A DNA stretch of 64,000 nucleotides from Arthrobacter sp. B1I2 (GTDB lineage: Bacteria > Actinomycetota > Actinomycetes > Actinomycetales > Micrococcaceae), in contig NZ_JAUSYC010000001.1 in NCBI RefSeq assembly GCF_030816485.1, positions 2,666,001 through 2,730,000 on the forward strand, read 5' to 3'. Made by a program: the position numbers and the translations under genes. The notes beneath the pieces are model-generated. The model was not told the origin of the DNA and searched no databases. It was given only the letters and a program-made list of their open reading frames with translations. This document shows positions 48,057 to 57,456 of the stretch, piece by piece (the stretch's first letter is position 1; each line of letters begins with the position of its first letter).

Positions 48057-49088
48057 ATGACTTCAGCATCGAGCACGGATCCGGCAGCGGTGGCTGCGGC
48101 GGAGACCGCGGCGGGCAGCGCCGGAGATCCCCAACTGGGGGAGCGTCCCATCGGCGTCTTCGATTCCGGTGTCGGCGGGCTCACCGTGGCCCGGTCCATT
48201 ATCGACCAGCTCCCCAACGAGTCAATCCTCTACGTCGGGGACACCGCCCACGGGCCGTACGGACCGCTGCCCATCGCGGAGGTGCGGGCCAACGCCCTGG
48301 GCGTGATGGACGAACTCGTGGACTCCGGCGTCAAGCTGCTCACCATCGCCTGCAACTCGGCGTCGGCCGCTGTCCTGCGGGACGCCCGGGAGCGGTACAC
48401 CGCCAAGTACGGCATCCCGGTCATCGAGGTCATCCAGCCCGCGGTGCGGCGCGCCGTTGCCGCCACCCGCAGCGGACGCGTGGGCGTGATCGGCACCTCG
48501 GCCACGGTGGGATCGCGCGCCTACGAAGACACCTTCGCCGCCGCGCCCAACCTCGGCATCACCTCCGTGGCGTGCCCGGAGTTCGTCAGCTACGTGGAGG
48601 CCGGAATCACCACGGGCCCGGCACTGCTCGCTGTCGCGGAGGAGTACCTGGCGCCCCTGAAGGCGGCCGGGGTGGACACGGTTGTCCTGGGCTGCACCCA
48701 CTACCCGCTGCTGACGGGGGTGATCTCCTACGTCATGGGCGCGGACGTCACACTGGTCTCCAGTGCCGAGGAAACCGCCAAGGACGTCTACCGCGCCCTG
48801 GCAACCCACAACCTGCAGCGGACCTCCGCAGCCCCGCCCGAGCACCACTTCGTGGCCACCGGCGACGCCCGGCAGTTCGAGGCGCTCGCCCGGCGGTTCC
48901 TGGGCCCCGAGGTGCTGTCCGTCCGCCACGTGGACCATGTGGCTGCGCAGTACCCCACGGGCAGCCTGGCCCGCATCACCCCCGAGATGATCGCTGCTGC
49001 GCAGAGCGCGCGGGAACGCCCCAGGATCTCCAACTTCGTGGGCGGCGGATTCGCTGACGCCGGCCGCGCCGGAGGGCCGTCCCTGTGA
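48057..49088 (+). CDS. murI: Glutamate racemase
   Basis: Makes D-glutamate for peptidoglycan. 343 residues from the ATG at 48057; an ATG at 48015 is in frame, but a TATCCT hexamer at 48042-48047 would place the transcript start close to 48057. The first 40 residues are Ala-rich. Catalytic features: [11 protein letters not shown], first cysteine in [10 protein letters not shown], second cysteine in [10 protein letters not shown]. Its stop overlaps the GTG of the MBL gene (GTGA). Confidence 0.94.
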   Translation: MTSASSTDPAAVAAAETAAGSAGDPQLGERPIGVFDSGVGGLTVARSIIDQLPNESILYVGDTAHGPYGPLPIAEVRANALGVMDELVDSGVKLLTIACNSASAAVLRDARERYTAKYGIPVIEVIQPAVRRAVAATRSGRVGVIGTSATVGSRAYEDTFAAAPNLGITSVACPEFVSYVEAGITTGPALLAVAEEYLAPLKAAGVDTVVLGCTHYPLLTGVISYVMGADVTLVSSAEETAKDVYRALATHNLQRTSAAPPEHHFVATGDARQFEALARRFLGPEVLSVRHVDHVAAQYPTGSLARITPEMIAAAQSARERPRISNFVGGGFADAGRAGGPSL

Positions 49089-49882
49089 AGCTGACCATCG
49101 TGGGATGCACCGGCTCGTTCCCCGGACCCGGCTCCCCGGCGTCGTGCTACCTCCTGACCGCCACGGACGGTGAACGGACGTGGAAGGTGGTGATGGACCT
49201 CGGCAGCGGCGCGCTGGGAGCCATCCAGCGCTACACGGACCTCGAGGACATCGATGCGATCTTCCTCACCCACCTGCACCCGGACCATTGCATGGATTTG
49301 TGCGGGCTGCACGTTGCCATCCGCTGGAAGCCCGGCGGCTGGGGTCGCGGCCGGATTCCCGTGTGGGGCCCGGCCGCTACAGCCGACCGGATGGCCACCG
49401 CCTACGGGCTGGACCTGGACCCCGGAATGCATGAAGAGTTCGACTTCACCAACTGGATTGAACGCGAACCCGTGACCGTAGGCCCCTTCACCATTACCCC
49501 CTTCGCCGTTAACCATCCCATCGAGGAGGCCTACGCCCTCCGGGTGGAGGTGGTTGAGCCCGGCAAGGACGGCACTCCGGTGCGCCGGGTCCTGACCTAT
49601 TCCGGCGACACCGATTCCTGCGCCGGGCTTGAGGAAGCCGCCAAGGACGCAGACCTGTTCCTGTGCGAGGCAGCCTTCGAAGAGGGCCGTGACGACGGTA
49701 TCAACGATGTCCACCTCACGGGCAAGCGGGCGGGCGAGGCTGCGGCGGCGGCCGGCGCCCGGCGGCTCCTGCTGACCCATATCCCGGTATGGACGTCCCA
49801 GACCACCGTCATGGCCGAAGCCCGGCCGGCGTTTCCGGGCGACGTGGCCGTTGCCGTGGCGGGCGTGCACTACACCATCTAG
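49085..49882 (+). CDS. MBL-fold metallo-hydrolase (RNase Z/cyclic phosphodiesterase-like)
   Basis: 265 residues. The metal-binding HxHxDH reads [11 protein letters not shown], with a later TYSGDTD and a C-terminal THIPVWT histidine. It lies between murI and rph, the place where mycobacteria encode a similar MBL protein (Rv1339-like), a group reported to include cAMP phosphodiesterases. RNA processing is an alternative, given the rph neighbour. The stop is followed by a short AGCTGC repeat. Confidence 0.85.
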   Translation: MKLTIVGCTGSFPGPGSPASCYLLTATDGERTWKVVMDLGSGALGAIQRYTDLEDIDAIFLTHLHPDHCMDLCGLHVAIRWKPGGWGRGRIPVWGPAATADRMATAYGLDLDPGMHEEFDFTNWIEREPVTVGPFTITPFAVNHPIEEAYALRVEVVEPGKDGTPVRRVLTYSGDTDSCAGLEEAAKDADLFLCEAAFEEGRDDGINDVHLTGKRAGEAAAAAGARRLLLTHIPVWTSQTTVMAEARPAFPGDVAVAVAGVHYTI

Positions 49883-49937
49883 CTGCAGCTGCAGCTGCAG
49901 GCCCGGGGCACTGGGCACCCTCCGTACCGGCACTCGA

Positions 49938-49943
49938 TAAGCT
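49938..49943 (+). promoter_or_regulatory. Leaderless -10 of rph
   Basis: TAAGCT, 6 bases before the ATG at 49950, in the 67-base gap after the MBL gene. Confidence 0.55.
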
Positions 49944-49949
49944 AAAGGC

Positions 49950-50708
49950 ATGACATCTGAAGCAACTGCAGTGCCCATTGTGCGCGCCGACGGCCGTGCC
50001 CCCGACCAGCTCAGGCCCATCAGCATCACCCGCGGATGGTCCAACCAGGCTGAAGGATCGGCGCTGATCGAGTTCGGCAACACCAGGGTGCTGTGCACGG
50101 CATCGCTGACCCCCGGTGTGCCGCGTTGGCTCAAGGGCGAGGGCCGCGGGTGGGTCACGGCCGAGTACGCCATGCTGCCGCGCGCCACCAACACGAGGTC
50201 GGACCGCGAATCCGTCAAGGGAAAGATCGGCGGCCGCACCCACGAGATTTCGCGGCTGATCGGGCGCTCGCTGCGTTCCATCATCGACACCAAGGCCCTG
50301 GGCGAGAACACCATCGTGCTGGACTGCGACGTCCTTCAGGCCGACGGCGGAACCCGCACCGCAGCCATCACCGGTGCCTACGTGGCGCTGGCCGACTCCA
50401 TCCGGTTCGCCCGTGACACCAAGCTCATCGCCAGGAACGCCCAGCCCCTCGTGGATACCATCGCAGCGGTTTCCGTGGGCATCATCGACGGCGTTCCCAT
50501 GCTGGACCTGCCCTACGTGGAGGACGTCCGCGCCGAAACCGACATGAACGTGGTGGTCACCGGCTCGGGCAAGTTCGTCGAGGTGCAGGGGACCGCCGAG
50601 GGTGCCCCGTTTGACCGGGATGAACTGAACCAGCTGCTGGACCTGGCCCTCCTGGGCACCGCCCAGCTCGCTGCGATCCAGCGCGAAACCCTGGCGGACA
50701 CCCTGTGA
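49950..50708 (+). CDS. rph: Ribonuclease PH
   Basis: Phosphorolytic 3'-5' exonuclease trimming tRNA precursors. 252 residues, typical length. Signature blocks: [51 protein letters not shown], the phosphate-binding [17 protein letters not shown], and [17 protein letters not shown]. Followed by rdgB with a GTGA overlap, the standard actinobacterial pair. Confidence 0.97.
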   Translation: MTSEATAVPIVRADGRAPDQLRPISITRGWSNQAEGSALIEFGNTRVLCTASLTPGVPRWLKGEGRGWVTAEYAMLPRATNTRSDRESVKGKIGGRTHEISRLIGRSLRSIIDTKALGENTIVLDCDVLQADGGTRTAAITGAYVALADSIRFARDTKLIARNAQPLVDTIAAVSVGIIDGVPMLDLPYVEDVRAETDMNVVVTGSGKFVEVQGTAEGAPFDRDELNQLLDLALLGTAQLAAIQRETLADTL

Positions 50709-51352
50709 GCAGCGCAGCTCCCCGGCTGGTGCTCGCCACGCACAACAAGGGCAAACTCCGGGAACTGCGTGAGCTGTTGCGCGGGCAGGTACCCGGGCTC
50801 GACGTCGACACCCAGGTGGTGGACGCCGCGGCGGCGGGTGCCCCGGACGTCGTCGAAACAGGGGTGACGTTCGCCGAGAACTCGCTGCTGAAGGCGCGCG
50901 CCGTGGCAGGCGCCACCGGACTGCTGGCCATCGCCGACGACTCCGGGCTCGCCGTGGATGTCATGGGCGGCGCGCCGGGAATCTTCTCCGCCCGCTGGGC
51001 AGGACGCCACGGTGACGACGCCGCCAACCTGGAACTCCTGCTGAACCAGCTGTCCGACGTTCCGGACGCACATCGCGGCGCGGCGTTTGTATGCGCTGCC
51101 GCCCTGGCCACGCCCGCCGATGCGGAGGGCCCGGGGCGCGAAGTGGTGGAGTACGGGCAGCTGGAGGGCATCCTGCTGCGCGAACCCCGGGGAGACGGTG
51201 GATTCGGCTACGATCCGGTGCTGCAGCCGGCCGGCGAGGACCGCAGCTGCGCCGAACTGTCGGCCGAGGAAAAGAACGCCATCAGCCACCGCGGCAAGGC
51301 ATTCCGGGCACTCCTGCCGTCGATTGTGGCAGCCCTGGAGGCGGCGGGCTAA
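50705..51352 (+). CDS. rdgB: dITP/XTP pyrophosphatase
   Basis: House-cleaning nucleotide pyrophosphatase (RdgB/HAM1) removing deaminated purine triphosphates. 215 residues, GTG start overlapping the rph stop. [18 protein letters not shown] (nucleotide site), the acidic [11 protein letters not shown] stretch, [11 protein letters not shown] and GGFGYDPV, and the C-terminal [11 protein letters not shown] are all present. A strong terminator follows 17 bases after the stop. Confidence 0.96.
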   Translation: MSSAAPRLVLATHNKGKLRELRELLRGQVPGLDVDTQVVDAAAAGAPDVVETGVTFAENSLLKARAVAGATGLLAIADDSGLAVDVMGGAPGIFSARWAGRHGDDAANLELLLNQLSDVPDAHRGAAFVCAAALATPADAEGPGREVVEYGQLEGILLREPRGDGGFGYDPVLQPAGEDRSCAELSAEEKNAISHRGKAFRALLPSIVAALEAAG

Positions 51353-51357
51353 GAACC

Positions 51358-51433
51358 GGCTGTAAAAGGAAGGTGCGCACCCCGCCGGGGTACGCACCTT
51401 CTCTTTTGCAGTCAGGACGGGCTTTTTACAGCC
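51358..51433. terminator. Nested bidirectional terminator between rdgB and dedA
   Basis: The inner hairpin pairs GAAGGTGCG with CGCACCTTC and then ACCCC with GGGGT (51369-51383 with 51387-51401), with one mismatch and a 3-base loop, followed by CTTTT. The outer arms GGCTGTAAAA (51358-51367) and TTTTACAGCC (51424-51433) are also complementary. T-rich sides occur in both directions, so it can stop transcripts from both convergent genes. Confidence 0.85.
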
Positions 51434-51448
51434 GCCACGGGGAGGCTG

Positions 51449-52258
51449 CTACTCAGGCCGGCCGCCCCGCATGTTCCGGGGAGTCTTGTGCTCCTCTTCC
51501 GGTTCGTGTTCCTCGATGAACTCGTCCAAGGGGTCGGTGCCGTAGGCCTGTGCCTGGCGCTTGGCGGACAGGCCCCGCAGGACCTCGATGCCGATGGGAA
51601 TCACCGAGACCAGCACGATGGCGATGAAGATGATGTCCAGATTGTCCCGGACCCACGGAACCTTGTCGCCCAGAAGGTAGCCGAGCAGCGTCACGCCGCC
51701 GCCCCACAGCACCGCCCCGATGACGTTGTAGAGGAAGAACTTCTTCCTGCTCATCTGCGCCACGCCGACGATGACGGGGACAAAGGTGCGGATGATGGGG
51801 ACGAAGCGGGCCAGGATCAGGGCCTTGCCGCCGTGCTTTTCAAAGAAGGCGTGCGCATTGTCCACGTTCTCGCGCTTGAAGAGCCGGGAATTGGGCTTGT
51901 TGAAAAGGGCCGGTCCGGCCTTTGAACCAATGAGGTAGCCGGTCTGGTTGCCGATGATGGCCGCGACCACGATCAGCAGGGCCAAAAGCCAGATGTTGAA
52001 CTTGATGGTGTCCGTGGCCACCAGCAGGCCCGCGGTGAACAGCATGGAGTCTCCGGGGAGGAAGAACCCCACCAGCAGCCCGGTTTCGGCGAAGACGATT
52101 CCGCATACCAGCAGGACCACCCAGGGTGCGAGTGCGGAATCGGCCAGGAAGACCTGGGGGTTCAGCCAATCGGGCAGGAAGGAAGCCATTTTCGGCTGGA
52201 CCGGTCCCGCACCGCCCAGCATGGACACAGCGAGGTCATTCATCACAGGAAAGTTCAC
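51449..52258 (-). CDS. DedA family membrane protein
   Basis: 269 residues from the GTG at 52258, supported by a TACCCT hexamer 6 bases upstream. DedA features: the re-entrant region FAETGLLVGFFLPGDSMLFTAG, then FEKHGGKALILARFVPIIRTFVPVIVG, with the conserved arginines and proline, and several helices. Such proteins act as proton-driven undecaprenyl-phosphate or lipid flippases, or in envelope homeostasis. The C-terminus is charged (EEHEPEEEHK). Divergent from the exonuclease gene. Confidence 0.92.
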   Translation of the reverse strand: MNFPVMNDLAVSMLGGAGPVQPKMASFLPDWLNPQVFLADSALAPWVVLLVCGIVFAETGLLVGFFLPGDSMLFTAGLLVATDTIKFNIWLLALLIVVAAIIGNQTGYLIGSKAGPALFNKPNSRLFKRENVDNAHAFFEKHGGKALILARFVPIIRTFVPVIVGVAQMSRKKFFLYNVIGAVLWGGGVTLLGYLLGDKVPWVRDNLDIIFIAIVLVSVIPIGIEVLRGLSAKRQAQAYGTDPLDEFIEEHEPEEEHKTPRNMRGGRPE

Positions 52259-52264
52259 CCCTCA

Positions 52265-52270
52265 AGGGTA
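52265..52270 (-). promoter_or_regulatory. Leaderless -10 of dedA
   Basis: TACCCT on the minus strand, 6 bases before the GTG at 52258. Confidence 0.5.
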
Positions 52271-52312
52271 CTTGACAGGCCTGTGCGTCCCGGCTTGGGA
52301 CGTTTGCGGCGG

Positions 52313-52318
52313 TAAGGT
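52313..52318 (+). promoter_or_regulatory. Leaderless -10 of the exonuclease gene
   Basis: TAAGGT, 7 bases before the GTG at 52326. Confidence 0.55.
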
Positions 52319-52325
52319 AGGGGCC

Positions 52326-53390
52326 GTGGGTTTGGACTTTACGGCGATCGACTTCGAAACGGCCAATGGATTCCGCGGCTCCCCGTGCTCTGTGGGGCTG
52401 ACGAAGGTGAGGGGCGGGAAGATCGTCGCAGAGGCGTCCTGGCTGATGCGCCCGCCGCCCGGCTACGACCACTTTGACTACCACAACGTCCGGATCCACG
52501 GGATCACGGCTGCGGACGTTGTGGGCACACCCCGCTTTGGTGACCTGTTCCCGGAAATCGGCGCCTTCATCGGAGACGACGTTTTGGCAGCCCACAACGC
52601 AGCATTTGACCGGGGCGTGATCCGCTCGGCGCTGGAGGTATCAGGCCTGCCCGGGCCTGCCTACGACTACGTCTGCACGGTCATGCTGTCCCGGCGCTGC
52701 TACTCGCTCGTCTCCAATTCCCTTCCCTTCGCCGCCGAGGAAGCGGGTGTGCCGCTGGTCAACCACCACGACGCCGCGGAGGACGCCCGGGCCTGCGCGG
52801 GCATCCTCATCGACATCGCCGCGCGCAACGGTGCCAACAGCATCGCCGAACTCTTCCTCTCCCTGGGGCTTGCCATGCCGCGCCAGCAGGCTTTCGATCC
52901 CGCCTCCGGCGACCTGTCAAAGCCAAGCCTGGCAGCCATGGCAGGTGCTTCCGGCAACGGTGCCGCGCTGGTGCGCCGGTTCCAGTCCGGCTGGCCCGAG
53001 GAAGGGCTGAACCCGGAACCCAACCTGGACGCCGAGCCGGGCCATCCGTTGTACGCGCAGACGGTGGTGTTTACGGGGCAGCTCTCCATTGACCGCCCGG
53101 AAGCGAAACTGCGCTCCGCCAGGTGCGGCGCCCGGACGGAAAGCCGGGTCACCGGCCGCACCACGGTCCTGGTGGTGGGGGACGGATTCGTGGCGGCGGA
53201 CCTGCGCTCGGGCCGGCTAACCGGTAAGGCCCGCCGTGTGCTGGAGCTCCATGAGAGGGGACAGGCCATCGAAGTGCTCTCCGAGGGCGAGTTCCTGCAG
53301 ATGGTGGGCGGCGGGGACGTCCGGCTTGCGGGGTACGCCGGTGCCGGAGAAACCTGGGACGGCGCCTGCGCACCTGCCGCCAGCGCCTGA
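52326..53390 (+). CDS. DEDDh 3'-5' exonuclease with BRCT domain
   Basis: 354 residues from the GTG at 52326. DnaQ-type motifs: ExoI AIDFETANG, ExoII AAHNAAFDRG, ExoIII HHDAAEDARA (H-x4-D). After a linker, residues about 240-330 form a BRCT-like domain (LYAQTVVFTGQLSIDRPEA ... TTVLVVGDG). The pairing is like the epsilon proofreading family plus a phospho- or DNA-end-binding module. Likely in DNA repair or end trimming. The frame runs far upstream over dedA, but only the GTG with its -10 makes sense. Confidence 0.9.
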   Translation: MGLDFTAIDFETANGFRGSPCSVGLTKVRGGKIVAEASWLMRPPPGYDHFDYHNVRIHGITAADVVGTPRFGDLFPEIGAFIGDDVLAAHNAAFDRGVIRSALEVSGLPGPAYDYVCTVMLSRRCYSLVSNSLPFAAEEAGVPLVNHHDAAEDARACAGILIDIAARNGANSIAELFLSLGLAMPRQQAFDPASGDLSKPSLAAMAGASGNGAALVRRFQSGWPEEGLNPEPNLDAEPGHPLYAQTVVFTGQLSIDRPEAKLRSARCGARTESRVTGRTTVLVVGDGFVAADLRSGRLTGKARRVLELHERGQAIEVLSEGEFLQMVGGGDVRLAGYAGAGETWDGACAPAASA

Positions 53391-53460
53391 CCCGTCGGGT
53401 CGTTGGAGGTGCGCACAGTCATCCGGCGCAACAAACCTTGGCCGCCCGGCGGCAGCCTCC

Positions 53461-53466
53461 TACCCT
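53461..53466 (+). promoter_or_regulatory. Leaderless -10 of the DUF4395 gene
   Basis: TACCCT, 6 bases before the ATG at 53473. Confidence 0.5.
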
Positions 53467-53472
53467 TGCGTC

Positions 53473-53952
53473 ATGGCCTCGCTGTTCGCATTCCCCAATC
53501 CCGTGAATGAGTACGCCGCCCGCGTCACGGCGGCGCTCGTGGTGCTGCTCGCCGCCGCCACTGCCGTGGCAGGTTCCGGGTGGGGGCTGCTCGCCATTGC
53601 CACCGGGTTCTGGCTGCGGCTGCTCTTCGGCCCGCGGATTTCACCCCTGGCGTTGCTCTCCGTGAAGGTCATCACCCCGCGGCTGGGAAAGGTGAAGCTG
53701 GTCCCCGGGCCGCCCAAGCGCTTTGCCCAGGGGATCGGCGCTGCGGTATCCACCGCCGCCCTGCTCCTGTTCGCTGCGGGTGCGGCACCGGCAGCGTGGA
53801 CGCTGCTGGGGATCCTCGTGGTTGCGGCGTCGCTTGAGGCGTTCGCGGGGTTTTGCCTGGGGTGCACGATTTTCGGGTTCCTGCAGCGCCGTGGGCTGAT
53901 TCCCGAGGACGTTTGCGAGGCCTGCAGCAACATCAGCCTTCGCCGGTCGTAA
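53473..53952 (+). CDS. DUF4395 membrane protein
   Basis: 159 residues with four membrane helices (VTAALVVLLAAATAVAG, LLAIATGFWLRLLFG, GIGAAVSTAALLLFAAG, AAWTLLGILVVAASLEAFAG). The last helix carries the family's cysteine motif FCLGCTIFGFL and a further EACSN near the end. DUF4395 proteins often accompany thiol-redox or sulfur genes; no such neighbour is present here. The 3' end overlaps the convergent ADP-ribosylglycohydrolase gene by 20 bases. Confidence 0.85.
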   Translation: MASLFAFPNPVNEYAARVTAALVVLLAAATAVAGSGWGLLAIATGFWLRLLFGPRISPLALLSVKVITPRLGKVKLVPGPPKRFAQGIGAAVSTAALLLFAAGAAPAAWTLLGILVVAASLEAFAGFCLGCTIFGFLQRRGLIPEDVCEACSNISLRRS

Positions 53953-55018
53953 CCCTGACCAACTGACCGGCCATGCCGCGGATCACCTCCGGCGCTTCCA
54001 GGGCCTGCAGCCACTGCCCGGGCAGGCAGTCCTCCCCGTACAGGGCTCCCAGGATGTTCCCCGCCATCGAGCCTGCGGTATCGCTGCCGCCGCTGTGGTT
54101 CACGGCCAGCGCCACGGCCTCCCGGAAATGCCGGGCGGGCCGGGCGTCCGCCCCGTCAGCGGGCAAAGTGGCAAGGACGGCATAAAGCGCGACGGCGAGG
54201 GCTTCCTCAGCCATCCAGCCTGCACCTAGCACCTGAACCAGTTCCTCCGGGCCAACGACGGCCTTCTCTGCAAGACGGAGGGCGGCCTCGAGCCGTTCCG
54301 GCAGTTCCGGCGCCACACGCGGGAGGGCGGCCGCGTGCGCGGCGACTGCGGCAGCGGCGTCCCGCAACGCCTCCCCGGACACCAGTTTGTGGATCAGGAG
54401 GCTGAAGATCCCGGCACTCTGGTGGGCAGCGGGGTGGCCGTGCGTCAGTGCGGCGGCGTCGGCACTCAACTTGTAGACGGCGTCGGGCGTGATGTGCGGA
54501 ATCAGCCCGAACGGTGCCGAACGCATCACCGTGCCGGCGCCTTTCGCTCCGGGGTTGACGGGACGGACGGACGTGCCCATCTCCCCGGTGGCGAGGCCGG
54601 TGATGCAGTCCTTGTCCGGATGCCGGCGCTGTCTCAGCACCTCGTTGCCGTCGATCCAGCGTGGCTGGGGTACGGGCGCGGCAGGGCCCGTGTGCTCGCC
54701 CTGGGTGGCCAGCCAGCGCAGGTAGGCCAGCCAGAGGCAGGCGTTCACGTCCGCGCCCACCCCGGAGTTGGCCCATTCCAACGCCTCCACCAGCCCGTCC
54801 ACGGTATACAGGGTCAGCTGGGTATCGTCGGAAAAGTGCAGGGGGCTGGAAAGGCCGTCAAACCCGGTCAGACCCTGGGCCCCGAAGCGCTGCCGGATCT
54901 CGTCGATGGAATCAAACTCCACGGTGTAGCCCAGTGCATCTCCCAGCGCCCCGCCCAGCAGGGCGCCGTGGATCCGGGACTTGAGGGTGGGCGCAGGAAC
55001 GCCGTGGTCAATGCTCAT
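53933..55018 (-). CDS. ADP-ribosylglycohydrolase family protein
   Basis: 361 residues. Binuclear metal motifs of DraG/ARH-type enzymes are intact: GALLGGALGDALG at the start, HFSDDTQLTLYTVDGL, and NHSGGSDTAGSMAGNILGALYG near the C-terminus. Such enzymes remove ADP-ribose from proteins or hydrolyse related adducts. No matching ADP-ribosyltransferase gene is visible nearby. A TAAATT hexamer 6 bases before the ATG predicts a leaderless mRNA, and a TTTAC/GTAAA dyad overlaps it. Confidence 0.9.
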   Translation of the reverse strand: MSIDHGVPAPTLKSRIHGALLGGALGDALGYTVEFDSIDEIRQRFGAQGLTGFDGLSSPLHFSDDTQLTLYTVDGLVEALEWANSGVGADVNACLWLAYLRWLATQGEHTGPAAPVPQPRWIDGNEVLRQRRHPDKDCITGLATGEMGTSVRPVNPGAKGAGTVMRSAPFGLIPHITPDAVYKLSADAAALTHGHPAAHQSAGIFSLLIHKLVSGEALRDAAAAVAAHAAALPRVAPELPERLEAALRLAEKAVVGPEELVQVLGAGWMAEEALAVALYAVLATLPADGADARPARHFREAVALAVNHSGGSDTAGSMAGNILGALYGEDCLPGQWLQALEAPEVIRGMAGQLVRVTTGEG

Positions 55019-55024
55019 GGAGTA

Positions 55025-55041
55025 AATTTACCGTCCGTAAA
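55025..55041 (-). promoter_or_regulatory. Leaderless -10 and overlapping dyad of the ADP-ribosylglycohydrolase gene
   Basis: On the minus strand, TAAATT (55025-55030) lies 6 bases before the ATG. TTTAC (55027-55031) and GTAAA (55037-55041) form a perfect dyad with a 5-base spacer that covers the promoter, as a repressor site would. Confidence 0.45.
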
Positions 55042-55245
55042 CCGGTTCAGGACCCCGTCCCCTCCGACCGCGGAGGCCGCGCGGTCAGCCGGTGTCCAGC
55101 AAACGCACAGCCTGGGCTGGAATACTGCACGGGTTGCCCGGCCCGGCAAACTGCCCGGCGGCCGCAGCACCGGAACCAGCCGCCGGAACCGGCAACCACA
55201 ACCGGAAACGCAAGCACCAGGTCCCCGAGAAGCAAAGGTCCCATC

Positions 55246-56220
55246 ATGAGCACCCCTGTCCCTGCCCGCGACGCACTGCAGCCCGGCACGGCTTCCGCGC
55301 CCGGCAGTTTGTTGCCCCGCCTGGTGGCCGAGGCCTTCGGCAGCCTCTTCCTGGCGGTGGCCGGGCTGGGCGTGCCCCTGTTCAGCATTCCGCAGTCCAG
55401 CCCGGTGCCCGCGGCCCTTGCTGCCGGCCTTGCCATCACCGCAGCCATGCTCGCCTTCGGGCATATCTCCGGCGGCCACTTCAACCCTGCGGTCACCCTG
55501 GGGCACCTCCTGGCCGGACGGATCCGTGCCGGTGCCGCCGCAGCCTACGCCGCCGCGCAGGTGGCGGGGGCCCTGGTGGGCGCCCTTGCCCTGTTCGGAA
55601 TCCTGCGCACCCTGCCCAGCATCCCGGACAGCCGTACCGCCTTCGACACCGTGGCCGCGGGCTTCGGTGAACACTCCATCATCCAGGCGCCGCTCGCCGC
55701 CGCCGTGCTCCTGGAACTGCTGGGGGCCGCCATCATCGTGGCTGTCTTCCTCGGCGCCGGGCGCCCCGGCGGCAGCCGTGCTGCGGCGCCCGTTGCCGTC
55801 GGCCTGTCCTTCGCGGCCCTGCTGCAGGTGGGCCAGTCGGTGGGAAACCTGCCGTACAACCCCGCCCGTGCCGTTGCCTCCGCAGTTTTCAGCTCCGGCT
55901 GGGCCGTGGAGCAGCTGTGGGTCTTCCTGGTGGCGCCGCTGGCCGGCGGTGCCATCGCGGGGCTGGTGTTCCGGATCGCCGCAGGGGCTGAATCCGCGGC
56001 GCCCGTTGAGGACCGTCAGGCGTCCGACGGCGGCACGGCCGGCCCGGATGCAGCAGACGGGAATGTTGTGGACGGCAATGGCGGGGCCAAGGATACTGCC
56101 GGGGACGCCGACGAAGGCCTGGAGAACGAGGACGGGGTGGCACCCGCGCCGGCTGCCCGGCAGGAGACGGCCGGCGGCGTCAGCGAGGCCCAGGAGTTTT
56201 TCGACGGCAAACGGTCCTGA
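55246..56220 (+). CDS. Aquaporin family channel with acidic tail
   Basis: 324 residues. Six helices with both NPA boxes: HFNPAVTLG and YNPARAVASA, the second followed by the selectivity-filter arginine. Residues up to about 245 are channel. The remaining 80 are an acidic Gly/Asp/Glu/Ala-rich cytoplasmic tail not needed for transport. AqpZ-like water channel is the best reading; a glycerol facilitator is less likely from the length of the loops. Start ATG at 55246. The 227 bases before it hold no other gene. Confidence 0.9.
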   Translation: MSTPVPARDALQPGTASAPGSLLPRLVAEAFGSLFLAVAGLGVPLFSIPQSSPVPAALAAGLAITAAMLAFGHISGGHFNPAVTLGHLLAGRIRAGAAAAYAAAQVAGALVGALALFGILRTLPSIPDSRTAFDTVAAGFGEHSIIQAPLAAAVLLELLGAAIIVAVFLGAGRPGGSRAAAPVAVGLSFAALLQVGQSVGNLPYNPARAVASAVFSSGWAVEQLWVFLVAPLAGGAIAGLVFRIAAGAESAAPVEDRQASDGGTAGPDAADGNVVDGNGGAKDTAGDADEGLENEDGVAPAPAARQETAGGVSEAQEFFDGKRS

Positions 56221-56265
56221 CCGCTGCGGGCCGCGGCGCTTTCTGTGACTGTCAGTGGTTCCCGA

Positions 56266-56271
56266 TAGCTT
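56266..56271 (+). promoter_or_regulatory. Leaderless -10 of sbcD
   Basis: TAGCTT, 6 bases before the ATG at 56278. Confidence 0.5.
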
Positions 56272-56277
56272 AGGAAC

Positions 56278-57456
56278 ATGCGGTTACTTCACACCTCGGA
56301 CTGGCATCTGGGCCGTTCCTTCCACGGCGTTGGCATGCTGGACGCCCAGCGCGCCTTCGTTGACCAGCTGGTGGCAGCGGTCGAGCGGGACAGCGTGGAC
56401 GTTGTCCTGATCGCCGGTGACGTCTATGACCGGGCGCTTCCCGGCGTGGACGTGGTCCACCTGCTCGATGACGCACTGGTCCGGTTGACTGCCACGGGTG
56501 CAAAAGTCTTCCTCACCAGCGGGAACCACGACTCCGCCATCCGGCTGGGATTCGCCTCCCGGCTGCTGGAACGCGGGGGAGTGCACCTGCGCACCAGGGT
56601 GGAGGACCTGGACCACCCGCTGCTGCTGCCGCTGGGAACGGATGCTGCCGGTAAGGAAGCTGTCCTGGCGCTTTACGGCATCCCGTGGCTTGAGCCCAGG
56701 CTGGTGGCCGAGCAGCTGGGGGCGGACACGGCAAGCCACTTCGAGGTCACCCGCGCCGCAACGGCCCTGGTCCGCGAGGACATCAGCCGGCGCGCGGCTT
56801 CCGCCAGAGTCCACCCGGTGGTCCTGGCCCACACTTTCGCCAGCGGAGGCATCAGTTCGGACAGCGAGCGGGACCTCAGCATCGGCGGCGTGGGCGCGGT
56901 GCCGCTGGATCTCTTCAACGGTTTCAGCTACACGGCACTGGGCCACTTGCACGGGCGGCAAAAGCTTTCCGATTCCGTCAGGTATTCGGGTTCGCCACTG
57001 GCCTATTCCTTCTCCGAGTCCACACACCAGAAGGGTGCCTGGCTGGTGGACGTCGGTCCGGATGGGGTCACGTCCGTGGCGGAGGTCCTGTGGGAAGCCC
57101 CACGTTCCCTGGCCGTACTGCGCGGCACCCTGGAAGATCTCCTGGCGGAACCCGGCCATGCGTGGGCTGAAGCCGCCTATTGCCAGATCACCCTGACGGA
57201 TGCCCAGCGCCCCGCCCGCGCCATGGAACGGCTCCGCGCCAGGTTCCCGGACACGCTGGTCCTGGCATTCGATCCGCAGGGCGCAGCTGCGGCCAGCCAG
57301 GCCACCTATAGCAGCAGGCTCGCCGGCGCGCCGGATGACCTCGCGTTATGCTGCGGGTTCCTAGAGCACGTGCGGGGACGCGACGCCGACCAGGCGGAGA
57401 AGGCGGCGCTCGCCGCCGCGCTGGAGAACGTCAGGCTCTTGGAGGCGTCCCGGTGA
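56278..57456 (+). CDS. sbcD: Exonuclease SbcD subunit
   Basis: Mre11-like nuclease of the SbcCD complex, cutting hairpins and protein-blocked DNA ends. 392 residues. Phosphoesterase motifs: HTSDWHLGR, IAGDVYDR, TSGNHDS, and further histidines in AHTFASGG and GHLHGRQ. Overlaps sbcC by GTGA. Normal family length. Confidence 0.96.
   Translation: MRLLHTSDWHLGRSFHGVGMLDAQRAFVDQLVAAVERDSVDVVLIAGDVYDRALPGVDVVHLLDDALVRLTATGAKVFLTSGNHDSAIRLGFASRLLERGGVHLRTRVEDLDHPLLLPLGTDAAGKEAVLALYGIPWLEPRLVAEQLGADTASHFEVTRAATALVREDISRRAASARVHPVVLAHTFASGGISSDSERDLSIGGVGAVPLDLFNGFSYTALGHLHGRQKLSDSVRYSGSPLAYSFSESTHQKGAWLVDVGPDGVTSVAEVLWEAPRSLAVLRGTLEDLLAEPGHAWAEAAYCQITLTDAQRPARAMERLRARFPDTLVLAFDPQGAAAASQATYSSRLAGAPDDLALCCGFLEHVRGRDADQAEKAALAAALENVRLLEASR

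Noticed and set aside
49881..49900. AGCTGC triple repeat after the MBL gene, palindromic by nature
   Set aside because: A short microsatellite of three units; no sign of function.
52272..52277. Perfect TTGACA as a -35 for the exonuclease gene
   Set aside because: The only good -10 (52313) is 35 bases away, far beyond the workable spacing.
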